DNA of 64,000 nucleotides from Candidatus Poribacteria bacterium (GTDB lineage Bacteria; Poribacteria; WGA-4E; WGA-3G): NCBI GenBank assembly GCA_958295945.1, contig OY282386.1, positions 3,528,204 to 3,592,203 of the forward strand, read 5' to 3'. Shown piece by piece: positions 9,649 to 18,323 of this stretch (position 1 is its first letter; each line of letters starts with the position of its first letter). The notes under the pieces were generated by a model. It saw only the letters and a program-made list of their open reading frames with translations, ran no database searches and was not told where the DNA came from. The position numbers and the translations under genes were made by a program.

Positions 9649-10038
9649 CTAATTTTGATGCAAACCGACGACATTCCCACTAGGATCAAGGAACATCGCT
9701 ATTGAACCCATACCATCTGGAAGCACTTGTGGGGTAACAAGCGTTTTTCCACCGTTATTTTCAATCTCTTCAAGTGTTGACTGCAAATCATCAACCTGTA
9801 TGAAAATGGAAACGCGATGGTCTATCTCCATATCATCAGATAGTGGATAAATATGTCCCTTAATGCCTTTATCTGGCAGCGGAGGCGGTGTCGGGTCAAT
9901 AGCAAAGATATCATTCGGAAAATGCGGAATTGACCACCCAAAAGGTAAGATGGTCCAATCAAATAAATCACGATAAAAGTCACGCAACATTTCACCATTC
10001 TTACCGGCAATTTCAAAAAACAGAACTGGATTACCCAT
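9649..10038 (-). CDS. VOC-superfamily protein 2
   Basis: 129 residues, the longest of the four paralogues because of a proline-rich insertion (around IDPTPPPLPDKG) in the middle. Same MGNPVLFFEIAGK start and FLDPSGNVVGLHQN end as its neighbours. A good ribosome site (TAGGAG) precedes the ATG. MITEs lie on both sides (9488-9620 and 10054-10171), so the original run of VOC genes has been split into pieces. Function unknown beyond the fold. Confidence 0.8.
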   Translation of the reverse strand: MGNPVLFFEIAGKNGEMLRDFYRDLFDWTILPFGWSIPHFPNDIFAIDPTPPPLPDKGIKGHIYPLSDDMEIDHRVSIFIQVDDLQSTLEEIENNGGKTLVTPQVLPDGMGSIAMFLDPSGNVVGLHQN

Positions 10039-10053
10039 TTAGATGTACTCCTA

Positions 10054-10171
10054 ATACCATTTCTAATTGATTGTGTGCCATTATGTCCCACCCTCTTCTG
10101 GTAGGAGTGATCTCCGAATCGCGATCTTTCTGGACAACGGTTAATGTCATAATGATTTATAGAAATGGTAT
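10054..10171. repeat. MITE family C (ATACCATTTCTA ends)
   Basis: 118 bp with inverted ends ATACCATTTCTAA and TTATAGAAATGGTAT. It carries an internal half of the GTAGGAGTGATCTCCGAATC palindrome. A second copy of 114 bp with the same ends but a different core lies at 23995-24108. The shared ends with swapped cores suggest the ends are what is being mobilised. Confidence 0.8.
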
Positions 10172-10200
10172 AAATTTTATCGGTGGTCCTTGTCAACACA

Positions 10201-10563
10201 TTATCTTCTTCGCTGCAACAGACCAATTGAGTTACCACTTGGATCACGGAACATAGCGAAGTTTCCCTCGCCGTCTGGAACAGGCATAGGTCCCATAATA
10301 ACCTTACCCCCATGACTTTCTACCTTCTTAGCAGATGCATTTATATCATCAACCTGAATATAGAAAGTAACATGGTTTGTTATAGGCATCTCTTCAGTAG
10401 TCTGGACAATGTGCCCCTGAATTCCTTGAGCTGAACCTGTGTTAATATAATTCCCACAGTCATCATCTTGGTTAATATCCCATTCAAATAACGAACTATA
10501 AAAGTCGCATATTGAATCTTCTTTTTTACCTGCAATCTCAAAAATTGTGACAGGATTTGCCAT
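10201..10563 (-). CDS. VOC-superfamily protein 3
   Basis: 120 residues beginning MANPVTIFEIAGKKEDS and ending in a short RRR tail. A longer in-frame start exists at 10674, but the ribosome site TAGGAG immediately before 10563 and alignment with the three paralogues fix the start here. Its start lies 22 bp after the stop of paralogue 4, so the two are probably cotranscribed. The central VDDINASAKKVESHGGKV and FRDPSGNSIGL segments show the VOC fold. Substrate unknown. Confidence 0.8.
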   Translation of the reverse strand: MANPVTIFEIAGKKEDSICDFYSSLFEWDINQDDDCGNYINTGSAQGIQGHIVQTTEEMPITNHVTFYIQVDDINASAKKVESHGGKVIMGPMPVPDGEGNFAMFRDPSGNSIGLLQRRR

Positions 10564-10585
10564 CAGTTTTTCTCCTAGATTGAAT

Positions 10586-10960
10586 TTATTGGCGTGAATC
10601 TGGATGCCTATACAAACCAATGCAATTTCCACCTGGATCCAGAAACATTGCAAATGAACCCATATTTTCACCAATCACTTGAGGCGGTACAACCGTCTTA
10701 CCACCAAGACTTTCTGCCTTAGATAGATACGCCTGAAGGTCGTCTACCTCAATATACAAGGATATTCCGTTCTCCATAGGCATATCTTCAGTTACTGCCA
10801 AAATGTGTCCTTGAATACCTTCGTCAGAATTTGTCTCAATAAAATGATTACCACCATGTGGGTTTGCTTGTGTTTTCCATTCAAATACTGAACAGTAAAA
10901 GTCGTTTAGTTTTTCAGTGTCTTTACCTGCGATTTCAAAGTACGTGACAGGGTTTCCCAT
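10586..10960 (-). CDS. VOC-superfamily protein 4
   Basis: 124 residues, the promoter-proximal member of the four-gene VOC run. MGNPVTYFEIAGKDTEK start, VDDLQAYLSKAESLGGK centre and FLDPGGNCIGLYRH end. A clear ribosome site (AAAGGAG) precedes the ATG. It is closest in pattern to paralogue 3, with which it forms a two-gene unit. The run most likely arose by tandem duplication before MITEs moved in. No catalytic residues can be assigned. Confidence 0.8.
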   Translation of the reverse strand: MGNPVTYFEIAGKDTEKLNDFYCSVFEWKTQANPHGGNHFIETNSDEGIQGHILAVTEDMPMENGISLYIEVDDLQAYLSKAESLGGKTVVPPQVIGENMGSFAMFLDPGGNCIGLYRHPDSRQ

Positions 10961-11266
10961 CTATATTGCTCCTTTATATACTAATATAATTCAACTTTAG
11001 AGTATTAGATTATGTGCCTACGGGTTAGGCTCAGGTATCTTATGTATGCAGAAAAAATCCGTGAGGGTTAAATCTGTTTCCAACGAAATATATAACGATA
11101 AAATTGGTTGATCGTTGCACTCTTTTTGTATGAGTTATAGATTGAAGAAGCCGTAGATTGCAAGATAAAGTTGACTGGACAGTAAAACGCCTACTATGAG
11201 AGAAAGTCTCTCATAGTAGGCAGTTATAAATAGAATAATTCTATATTGTTTTGAAATATAGGATAA
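10961..11266. other. Intergenic region with LamG-gene terminator
   Basis: It holds the upstream region of the VOC run and, at 11190-11220, the hairpin that follows the leftward LamG gene. Nothing else was recognised. Confidence 0.5.
11190..11220 (-). terminator. Probable terminator of LamG gene
   Basis: A perfect 14-bp stem (CCTACTATGAGAGA against TCTCTCATAGTAGG) with a 3-nt loop, 46 bp past the stop of the leftward gene. It is followed on that strand by a T-containing CGTTTTACTG. It reads as an intrinsic terminator with a weak tail. Confidence 0.6.
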
Positions 11267-12034
11267 TCACTTTACTTTCAATTGCCCCCAAGTGACAGCA
11301 ATTTTACCAGATGCTTCAACTGCAGTAGGATTACCTTCCATTAACTCTTTGATTTCACCTTCATCCAGTACTCTGTCAAACAGACATACTTCATCAATCA
11401 TACCTCTGAACCGGTAATTGTGATTTGCAGTCTCGTTCGCACCAGCACCAATGAGAAATTCCTGAGTTGTATTAATACTAATTGCAGCGTCGTCCCTTTC
11501 ACCTACGAGTTCACCATTCACATAAAACTTCTGTGAACCTTCAGTATAGACACCGGCAAGATGTTCCCATTCATCAAGATTTACAGCTGGTCCCTGAACG
11601 GATTTCCATCCACCACCACCTGTCCAAAATTGCCATGTATTGTCAGGTGTAGCATAGAAGATGTAGCCTCGTTGCGGACCGTCATCACGCGAGGAAACTA
11701 CAGCACGATGACCGGTGCCGCCAGTTTCAACATTCGCCCAAGCACATATAGAGAAGGTTTCTTGATTGAGATTAGCATGAAACGGAACATCCACTTCATC
11801 TCCATCTTGATCAAAGGTAAGTGCCCCACCGATGTATCCATCTTCTGTCCATTGTGGGTCACCAATCAATGTGCCATCGTGTCCATTACCGCTTGAGTCA
11901 CTCACATTATCTCCATCTGATTCATCAAGAGCCCAGTATGCAACGAGCCCCTCAGCAACATTTTGAGATAACGCTGGTTGGATTGTAATTGCAAAGATAA
12001 ATATCAGAGCAAATGCAAAAGTTATTTTTTTCAT
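11267..12034 (-). CDS. Secreted LamG-domain protein
   Basis: 255 residues. Signal peptide (about 1-23, ending PALSQ), then one LamG/concanavalin A-like jelly roll. Typical phrases are GLVAYWALDES, SSGNGHDGTLIGDPQW, the paired NTWQFWTG, and the closing strand FRGMIDEVCLFDRVLDEGEI. Such domains bind sugars or proteins outside the cell. The last residues, EASGKIAVTWGQLKVK, follow the domain and are shared almost exactly with the neighbour at 12355-13128, suggesting a sorting or attachment tail. Good ribosome site (GGAG). The two proteins are clear paralogues in the same orientation. Confidence 0.85.
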   Translation of the reverse strand: MKKITFAFALIFIFAITIQPALSQNVAEGLVAYWALDESDGDNVSDSSGNGHDGTLIGDPQWTEDGYIGGALTFDQDGDEVDVPFHANLNQETFSICAWANVETGGTGHRAVVSSRDDGPQRGYIFYATPDNTWQFWTGGGGWKSVQGPAVNLDEWEHLAGVYTEGSQKFYVNGELVGERDDAAISINTTQEFLIGAGANETANHNYRFRGMIDEVCLFDRVLDEGEIKELMEGNPTAVEASGKIAVTWGQLKVK

Positions 12035-12354
12035 TTTTACTCCATTGTATATTTTTCAGTAATAGTTATTTTGAAAAATAGAATTTACGATAGATGGTGT
12101 TTAGCAAAACAATACTCAACCACTATTGAATAGAAAATATAGTTTATTTTGCTTAAACAACTTACATTATTCTAATATATGCTAAATTAAACCGAGTTGT
12201 TACCTATGGATAATCGGTGTTTCTAACCCTGATTATCCATAATTAGCATATAAATTCGTTCATTCAATGATCCCATTATCCATCGGGGTTAGAAACCCCT
12301 CCTACAAATAATAGGTAGTAACTTAGGTTAAATTGATGTATCTTTTCAGATAAG
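12035..12354. other. Intergenic region with palindromes
   Basis: It contains two inverted repeats: TGGATAATC facing GATTATCCA around 12218-12241, and ATTATCCATCGGGGTTAGAAACCCCTCC around 12280-12303. They belong to the interspersed palindrome families of the window. No gene or promoter was recognised. Confidence 0.5.
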
Positions 12355-13128
12355 TTATTTAGCTTTTAATGCACCCCATGTGACAGCAATTTTACCAGAT
12401 GCTTCAACTGATAATGACTCACTTTCCATCACTGCACCGATTTCATCTTCATCAAGCGCACGATTATACAACCGCACCTCATCAATTCTTCCCTTGAAGA
12501 GATATTCATGGGCTGCGCGTTCATTCGCACCTGCACCTATGAGGAACTCCTGTTCTGCATTAAAGTTCGGATTAGAGTCCGTTTCACCTGCAAGTTTTCC
12601 GTTGACATAAAACATCTGTTTGCCATCGGCATAGACACCAGCAACATGATCCCAATCACCAAGATTCACCGCTGGTCCCTGAACGGAAACCCATGCTGGA
12701 TTTCCATTACCTGTCCAAAACTGCCATGTATTTCCGGGTTCTGCGTAAATGATATACCCACCCGTAGGGGGTTCATGACGAGAGGAAATCACTGCCCGAT
12801 GTCCTGCACTCCCCGGTTCAACATTTGCCCAAGCAGAGATGGTAAACGCTTCTTGATTGAGGTCCTTATGAAAAGGAATGTTCACCTCATCTGCAGCTTG
12901 ATCGAATTCAATGGCTCCGCCGTACTTGCCATCCTCTGTCCATTGTGGGTCTCCCATCAATGTTCCGTCATGTCCGTTTCCTGTTGAGTCGCTTGCGGTG
13001 TCACCAGCATTCTCATTGAATGCCCAATAGGCTACAAGCCCCTTTTCAATATCTAAGGATTGCACTGGCAGTATCATTAATCCTACAAATAGTAGAACTA
13101 AAGCACACAAAATTGTTCTTGATTTCAT
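12355..13128 (-). CDS. Secreted LamG-domain protein (paralogue)
   Basis: 257 residues. Signal peptide (about 1-24), a single LamG domain with GLVAYWAFNENAGD, DSTGNGHDGTLMGDPQW, NTWQFWTGNG and FKGRIDEVRLYNRALDEDEIG, and the same C-terminal tail EASGKIAVTWGALKAK. It aligns end to end with the next gene downstream, so the pair arose by tandem duplication. A 320-bp gap with palindromes separates them, so cotranscription is uncertain. Ribosome site AGGAG. Function outside the cell is inferred; the ligand is unknown. Confidence 0.85.
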   Translation of the reverse strand: MKSRTILCALVLLFVGLMILPVQSLDIEKGLVAYWAFNENAGDTASDSTGNGHDGTLMGDPQWTEDGKYGGAIEFDQAADEVNIPFHKDLNQEAFTISAWANVEPGSAGHRAVISSRHEPPTGGYIIYAEPGNTWQFWTGNGNPAWVSVQGPAVNLGDWDHVAGVYADGKQMFYVNGKLAGETDSNPNFNAEQEFLIGAGANERAAHEYLFKGRIDEVRLYNRALDEDEIGAVMESESLSVEASGKIAVTWGALKAK

Positions 13129-13216
13129 TTTAAACTCCTAATTAATTATTAATGTCTATAATAGTAAAATCTAAAACCAAAAGACACTTTCACACAGTAA
13201 CAGAGGCATCCTAAAC

Positions 13217-13353
13217 TATGGTGAAGTAGGACAATAATTATACACAGCACTGTAGGAGCGATCTCCGAATCGCGAGTTAACTCAGTGATAATCGGGAATC
13301 GGAGTTCCCTCCTACATATCCAAAATGTCCAATTAATTCAAGAATCTACCATA
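13217..13353. repeat. MITE-like palindromic element (TATGGT ends)
   Basis: 137 bp with TATGGTGAAG and AATCTACCATA ends and a GTAGGAGCGATCTCCGAATC-type long inverted repeat inside. It matches 209-344 in layout and in the phrase AAAATGTCC near the right end. Confidence 0.7.
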
Positions 13354-13500
13354 AATGTAAGAGTGTTTAAGGAATTCTAAATTCTACGGATTGCGTAATT
13401 ATATATGTAAAATCATTTTCAAACAAGGAAAAAATTCTGTTTTCACAGGGTTATTTAGTTTTAAGTGTTTTCCAGAATAGAGATGGACTGAAAGTTAATA

Positions 13501-13660
13501 CCCAAGACGGTGCGGTTTCCTAACCAATGCAGAATACCACACGCGTATTCTGGCATAGGCGTCAATTTAAGGATTTATTTGCATGGCGATAACGTTCTTT
13601 AGTCCCGTAGGGACGGGATGTTTATAGCTAAACGCCGTTATCACAGTTCTTAGTCCCGTA
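13501..13660 (+). repeat. GTCCCGTAGGGACG repeat family (copy 2)
   Basis: Opposite-orientation partner of 5013-5150. The strongest shared block runs from about 13560 to 13660 and holds two GTCCCGTAGGGACG palindromes around TTTATAGCTAAACGCCGTTA. Confidence 0.75.
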
Positions 13661-13830
13661 GGGACGATATGTATGTAACAACCGAAACATATAAATATAT
13701 CGTCCCTAATGAAGATTAGGAAATAAATAGGGTAATTTGAGATCAAAGTCCAGCGCGCTTACAAAGCACCAAATCAACGGTATGATAAGTGTGTGCCAAA
13801 AACTTTATACACCCATTGGGAAAGAGAAAG

Positions 13831-15276
13831 TTATGACAATTTCCGTTGACGAATTTGCCCCCAAGGGCCAGTAATTGCGATAGTCACTCCAGGGTTCTGG
13901 ATGTTAACAAACAGTGTTGAACCATCTGGTGAGAAGGTAGATCCTGCGAACTCAGAGGTGTTTGTCGAATTTCTTGCAAATTGGTAGGTGTTGCCTTCTG
14001 GTGTAACACCAACTATGTATTGGTCTTTTGAACCGTCTTCGCAGATGATAAGATCACCCCAAGGTGCAACCGTAAGGTTATCAGCATTTTCAAGAAGGTT
14101 ACTATCATTCGGTTCAATGAAGAGTTCAATAGTTCCAGGTTCTTTTTCTTCTCGGTTTGTTCCTTCATAAGGACTTGGTGTATATCGCCAAATTTGCCCC
14201 TTTTGTTCAAATCCACCGTTCGTGCATGCAATATAGAAATCGCTGCCACTGAACCAAATACCTTCACCGCGGGCAAACATTGCTGCATATTTACCTTCAA
14301 CACCTTGCTTTCGTAGATCATCTTCAGGAGATTCTACGTTTTCAATATCAACCCACGAAGCAGATAACTTCTCTAATGTAGGAATGGGTTGATATGTCCA
14401 AGGTGCAAACTTATGTTTCCGAGTTTTCCAGTTACGAGTATCTGCAGACTTCAGGTCTTTGAGTACCATTGCTTGCAACTTTCCACCTTTAGCAAGTTGT
14501 CCTGGTTCATCTGGCAAAAACCGATAAAGTAAACCATCATTTCTATCTTCAGTTTGATAGACAATACCTGTACGATTATCTACAGCGATTGCTTCATGAT
14601 AAAAACGGCCCATCGCTTTCAAGGGGATAGCTTCCACCAAACCTGGTGAGGTTGTAACAGGCACCTCAAAATTGTATCCGTGATCCTGTTCATAAGTAAA
14701 CTCAGCTTTTTGCACATTTTCTTCACAAGTAATCCAAGTATTCCAAGGTGTTATGCCCCCGGCACAATTTCGGATAGTGCCAACCAAACTCAAAAAATGT
14801 GTCTCAAGCGTCATCGTCTTAGTATCATAGACGAGTGTAGTCGTCGAACCAAGTGAGGGGGCTTTCTTATGTCCTAAATCGTAGAATTTATCGTTGTCAA
14901 CAAGATTGATCTTTTCATTATTCCAGCCAAACGGTCCAACAATTTTGTCATTTACGACCAACTCATGATTACGAATGAGTATAGTTTTACCATTAGGTCC
15001 AGGAAATGCTGCCATACCGTCATGCTTTCCTGGAACCCATAACCCATCATCCATCTTCTCACCCGTCCGAGAGAATGCATGAGCAACGAATCCCTCAGGT
15101 AAATCAAGGAGTTCGTTGCGCGTCGGTTTGAATCTATATGGCGGGTCAGGTTTTAAACCGGGGATATGTCTTTTCAGTTTGTTACTCACACCAGAAAAGC
15201 CGAAACCTACAGCCGCAGAAGCGGCGGCAACTGCTCCATAACTTAAAAACTGACGGCGTGATATGTTCAATTTCAC
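13831..15276 (-). CDS. PhoX-family (DUF839) protein, TAT-exported
   Basis: 481 residues with a GTG start preceded by AGGAGAAG. The N-terminus has a twin-arginine signal (SRRQFL at 6-11, then an alanine-rich hydrophobic stretch), so it is exported folded. The body matches the PhoX/DUF839 six-bladed propeller. Indicators are an early KHDGMAAF, IRNHELV, the CAGGITPWNTWITCEEN segment, YHEAIAVD, and a late ADNLTVAPWGDLIICED. PhoX enzymes are Ca/Fe-dependent phosphomonoesterases in the periplasm; this shorter relative may be a phosphatase or a related hydrolase. It is divergent from leuS and isolated from transport genes. No Pho box was recognised. Confidence 0.8.
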   Translation of the reverse strand: MKLNISRRQFLSYGAVAAASAAVGFGFSGVSNKLKRHIPGLKPDPPYRFKPTRNELLDLPEGFVAHAFSRTGEKMDDGLWVPGKHDGMAAFPGPNGKTILIRNHELVVNDKIVGPFGWNNEKINLVDNDKFYDLGHKKAPSLGSTTTLVYDTKTMTLETHFLSLVGTIRNCAGGITPWNTWITCEENVQKAEFTYEQDHGYNFEVPVTTSPGLVEAIPLKAMGRFYHEAIAVDNRTGIVYQTEDRNDGLLYRFLPDEPGQLAKGGKLQAMVLKDLKSADTRNWKTRKHKFAPWTYQPIPTLEKLSASWVDIENVESPEDDLRKQGVEGKYAAMFARGEGIWFSGSDFYIACTNGGFEQKGQIWRYTPSPYEGTNREEKEPGTIELFIEPNDSNLLENADNLTVAPWGDLIICEDGSKDQYIVGVTPEGNTYQFARNSTNTSEFAGSTFSPDGSTLFVNIQNPGVTIAITGPWGQIRQRKLS

Positions 15277-15583
15277 GAATACTCTTCTCCTGCTCTAAAT
15301 TTACAAAGAACAAAAATTCTGCACCTAAAATGAATCATCGCTGCCTTAAGGATATTCTTAAAATGTTGCATTTCTATTGAGAATTCTGTCCGTTTTGCTG
15401 ACAAGTTCTTATTCATCTAATCCTTGCATTTGTTTTGACATAGTATACCATTTTGTGTTAGAATTATAAAACGAATTAAGTATAACATAGATTTCAGTTC
15501 AATCTACATAATTAATGTAGGACGATGCTCATTGCAGGAATTATCCGTATTCGGTCCGATAACAAGTTAGGAGAACAAGTATA
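15277..15583. other. Divergent intergenic region (PhoX-family gene / leuS)
   Basis: Contains the leuS promoter at 15435-15464 and a leader of about 113 nt. The leader was checked for a T-box (specifier stem, TGGNACC bulge); none was recognised. Confidence 0.5.
15435..15464 (+). promoter_or_regulatory. Promoter of leuS
   Basis: Perfect TTGACA at 15435-15440, an 18-bp spacer and TAGAAT at 15459-15464; predicted start near 15471. Confidence 0.6.
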
Positions 15584-18139
15584 ATGGAGAACCACAGTTA
15601 TGCCCCTGGAGAGATAGAACCGTATTGGCAAGCTAAATGGCAGGCAGAGGAAGCATTCAAAATTTCAAATGAAATTGACGTTTTAAAAAAGAAGCCAAAA
15701 TTTTATGTGCTTGGTATGTTTCCATACACTTCAGGAGCAGGACTACACATAGGACACGCTAAAAACTACGTTCCCACCGATGTTCTTGCGAATTACAAAA
15801 GAATGCAAGGATATAACGTAATGCACCCAATGGGTTGGGACGCATTCGGACTACCCACCGAGAGAACCGCTGTTCGCGAGAATGAACATCCAGCACATAT
15901 CACAAAACGTAATACAGAGACTTTTCAACAACAAATTCAACGTATTGGTCTTTCCTACGATTGGTCTCGCAAAATTGACACATCCCTCCCAGAATATTAC
16001 AGATGGACACAATGGATTTTCCTTCGTTTGTATGAGCAAAACTTAGCATATCTGGATGAAGTTCCAGTCAATTGGTGTCCTGCATTAGGGACTGTTCTGT
16101 CAAATGAAGAGGTGAAAGACGGCAAATATGTTGAAACAGGTGACCCCGTTGAACGCCGTCTGATGCATCAATGGATGCTAAAAATCACTCAGTATGCAGA
16201 ACGCCTATTAGATGATTTGGATTTATTGGATTGGCCTGAAGGCCTAAAAGAGATGCAAAGAAATTGGATTGGAAAATCTGATGGTGCTGAAATCACTTTT
16301 GATATAGAAGATAGCGATCTCAACTTTACCGTCTTTACAACTCGTCCAGATACACTCTTCGGTGCAACTTATTGCGTGCTTGCTCCAGAACATCCACTTG
16401 TCTCTCAAATTACAAAACCAGAATTAGTTTCTGAAGTTTTTAAATATGTGAAGGATGCAAATAATAAATCCGATCTGCAACGAACAGACCTTGCCACAGA
16501 AAAGACAGGTGTATTCACTGGTGCGTATGCAATCAATCCGTGTAACAACAAACCTGTACCGATCTGGGTAGCGGATTATGTGCTGATGACTTATGGAACA
16601 GGGGCTATAATGGCTGTGCCAGGACACGATGAACGAGACCATGAATTCGCTAAAACCTTTGACATACCCATCGTTGAAGTCATCAGTGGTGGTGAAGAAC
16701 CGATTGAAGTGGAAGCTTACGAAGGAGATGGAGTCTGTGTTAACTCAGATTTTCTTGATGGATTGAACGTTGATGATGCTAAAGAAAAGATGATTGCATG
16801 GCTTGAGACTGAGAAAAAGGGAACTCGTCAGATACAGTATCGTCTTCGGGATTGGCTTTTCTCACGCCAACGATATTGGGGAGAACCCTTTCCACTTGCA
16901 CATCTGGATGATGGTACTATTGTTCAATTGCCAGATGACCAACTTCCTATAGAACTTCCACCGATTGATGCCTACAAACCCACTGAAGATGGTAAACCCC
17001 CTCTTGCCCGTGCAGATGAAAGTTGGCTTAAAGTAACTCTCACTGATGGAAGAGTTGCCACACGAGAGACAAATATTATGCCGCAGTGGGCAGGTTCATG
17101 TTGGTATTATCTGCGATTCTTGGATGCGCACAATACAGATGCCCCCTTCGATCCTGAACTTGAACGTTATTGGATGCCAGTAGACCAATATATGGGTGGT
17201 GCAGAACACGCCGTGTTACATCTACTTTATGCAAGATTTTGGCATAAGGTGCTATACGATTGTGGCTTAGTTTCAACTATAGAACCTTTTCAACGACTCC
17301 TCAACCAAGGTACCATTCTGGCTGAATCTTTCCAAGATGAGGCAGGAAAATACTTCTATCCACACGAAGTTGAGAGAAATCAGGATAATGCATCAGTCAA
17401 GTCATCTGGAAAAGCACTTCACGTACAGATGGAGAAGATGTCTAAATCCCGATTCAATGTCATAAATACGAATGATGTTATAGATAAATATGGTGCGGAT
17501 GCCCTTCGTCTTTATCTGTTATTTATCGGTCCGGTTACAAAAAGTGCACCTTGGCAAGATGCTGGTGTAGAAGGTGTCTATACCTTTCTACAACGTGTTT
17601 GGCGGTTGGTTGTTGATCAAGAGACAAATGAACTTAACGAGAAGTTGACTGATGTAGCAGCTACAACGGAAGCTGAACTCTGGCGTGCACTTCATGAAAC
17701 AATCAAACAGGTATCGGAAGATACAGAGTCAATTGACAAAATGAATACCGCAGTTAGCCAAATGATGATCTTTGTCAATACAGCAACCCAGGCAGAGTCG
17801 TTGCCAATTGAAACAGTAAAGATATTTCTGCATGTGCTTTCACCTTATGCCCCGCACATCGCTCAAGAATTGTGGCACCGTCTCGGTGAAACTGGATTTA
17901 TTGCACATGAGTCATGGCCTCAATATGATGAGAAGGTACTGGAGAAGAAAGATACAGTTATTGTAGTCCAAGTCAACGGGAAACTCCGAAACCGTCTCCA
18001 ACTCCCTGCTGAATCTACTGAGAAAGAAATTGAGGCAGCTGCACTTGCAGATGATAAAGTGAAAAGATACATTGATGGTAAAACCGTCCGAAAAGTGATT
18101 GTTGTTCCTAAGCGAGGATTGATTAACATTGTTGTCTAA
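15584..18139 (+). CDS. leuS: Leucyl-tRNA synthetase
   Basis: 851 residues, normal length for bacterial LeuRS. It charges tRNA-Leu with leucine. The class I signatures are HIGH (His55-His58 within GLHIGHAKNY) and KMSKS (618-622). The CP1 editing domain between them is intact (TTRPDTLFGATY and GTGAIMAVPGHDERDHEFA), so mischarged tRNA can be proofread. The anticodon-binding and C-terminal domains end with VNGKLRNRLQLPAE, the usual tail. Ribosome site TTAGGAGAA fixes the ATG. Single-gene unit driven by the promoter above; the downstream gap is filled with GTAGGAGCGATC palindromes. Confidence 0.98.
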   Translation: MENHSYAPGEIEPYWQAKWQAEEAFKISNEIDVLKKKPKFYVLGMFPYTSGAGLHIGHAKNYVPTDVLANYKRMQGYNVMHPMGWDAFGLPTERTAVRENEHPAHITKRNTETFQQQIQRIGLSYDWSRKIDTSLPEYYRWTQWIFLRLYEQNLAYLDEVPVNWCPALGTVLSNEEVKDGKYVETGDPVERRLMHQWMLKITQYAERLLDDLDLLDWPEGLKEMQRNWIGKSDGAEITFDIEDSDLNFTVFTTRPDTLFGATYCVLAPEHPLVSQITKPELVSEVFKYVKDANNKSDLQRTDLATEKTGVFTGAYAINPCNNKPVPIWVADYVLMTYGTGAIMAVPGHDERDHEFAKTFDIPIVEVISGGEEPIEVEAYEGDGVCVNSDFLDGLNVDDAKEKMIAWLETEKKGTRQIQYRLRDWLFSRQRYWGEPFPLAHLDDGTIVQLPDDQLPIELPPIDAYKPTEDGKPPLARADESWLKVTLTDGRVATRETNIMPQWAGSCWYYLRFLDAHNTDAPFDPELERYWMPVDQYMGGAEHAVLHLLYARFWHKVLYDCGLVSTIEPFQRLLNQGTILAESFQDEAGKYFYPHEVERNQDNASVKSSGKALHVQMEKMSKSRFNVINTNDVIDKYGADALRLYLLFIGPVTKSAPWQDAGVEGVYTFLQRVWRLVVDQETNELNEKLTDVAATTEAELWRALHETIKQVSEDTESIDKMNTAVSQMMIFVNTATQAESLPIETVKIFLHVLSPYAPHIAQELWHRLGETGFIAHESWPQYDEKVLEKKDTVIVVQVNGKLRNRLQLPAESTEKEIEAAALADDKVKRYIDGKTVRKVIVVPKRGLINIVV

Positions 18140-18146
18140 TGATTTA

Positions 18147-18314
18147 TGGTGTCCGAGCGATCTCCGAATCGGGAAGCGGCAGGCGCGATCTCCGAATCGC
18201 GATTTAACACAGTAGGAGCGATCTCCGAATCGCGATTTAACGCAGAGATAATCGAGAATCCAAGCTCAATCGGACATATCCAAAAATGTCCAATTAACTA
18301 AAGAATCTACCATA
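18147..18314. repeat. Degenerate tandem GTAGGAGCGATC palindromes
   Basis: Three partial copies of the GAGCGATCTCCGAATCGC unit in a row, followed by the AAAATGTCC...CTACCATA right end seen at 13353. This looks like an expanded and decayed version of the palindromic MITE and sits between leuS and the next gene. Confidence 0.6.
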
Positions 18315-18323
18315 GGAAGGATT

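Larger units (their letters stand above)
13129..13830. other. Repeat-filled intergenic region
   Basis: In order: a palindromic MITE (13217-13353), a GTCCCGTAGGGACG-family block (13501-13660 plus a further CGTCCCTA near 13702), a single family A MITE end starting at 13709, and a GGGTGTATAAAG-type MITE end (about 13789-13813, inverted). No gene is supported. Confidence 0.65.

Noticed and set aside
15471-15583. T-box leader upstream of leuS
   Set aside because: The leader is long enough but no T-box bulge or specifier stem was recognised.
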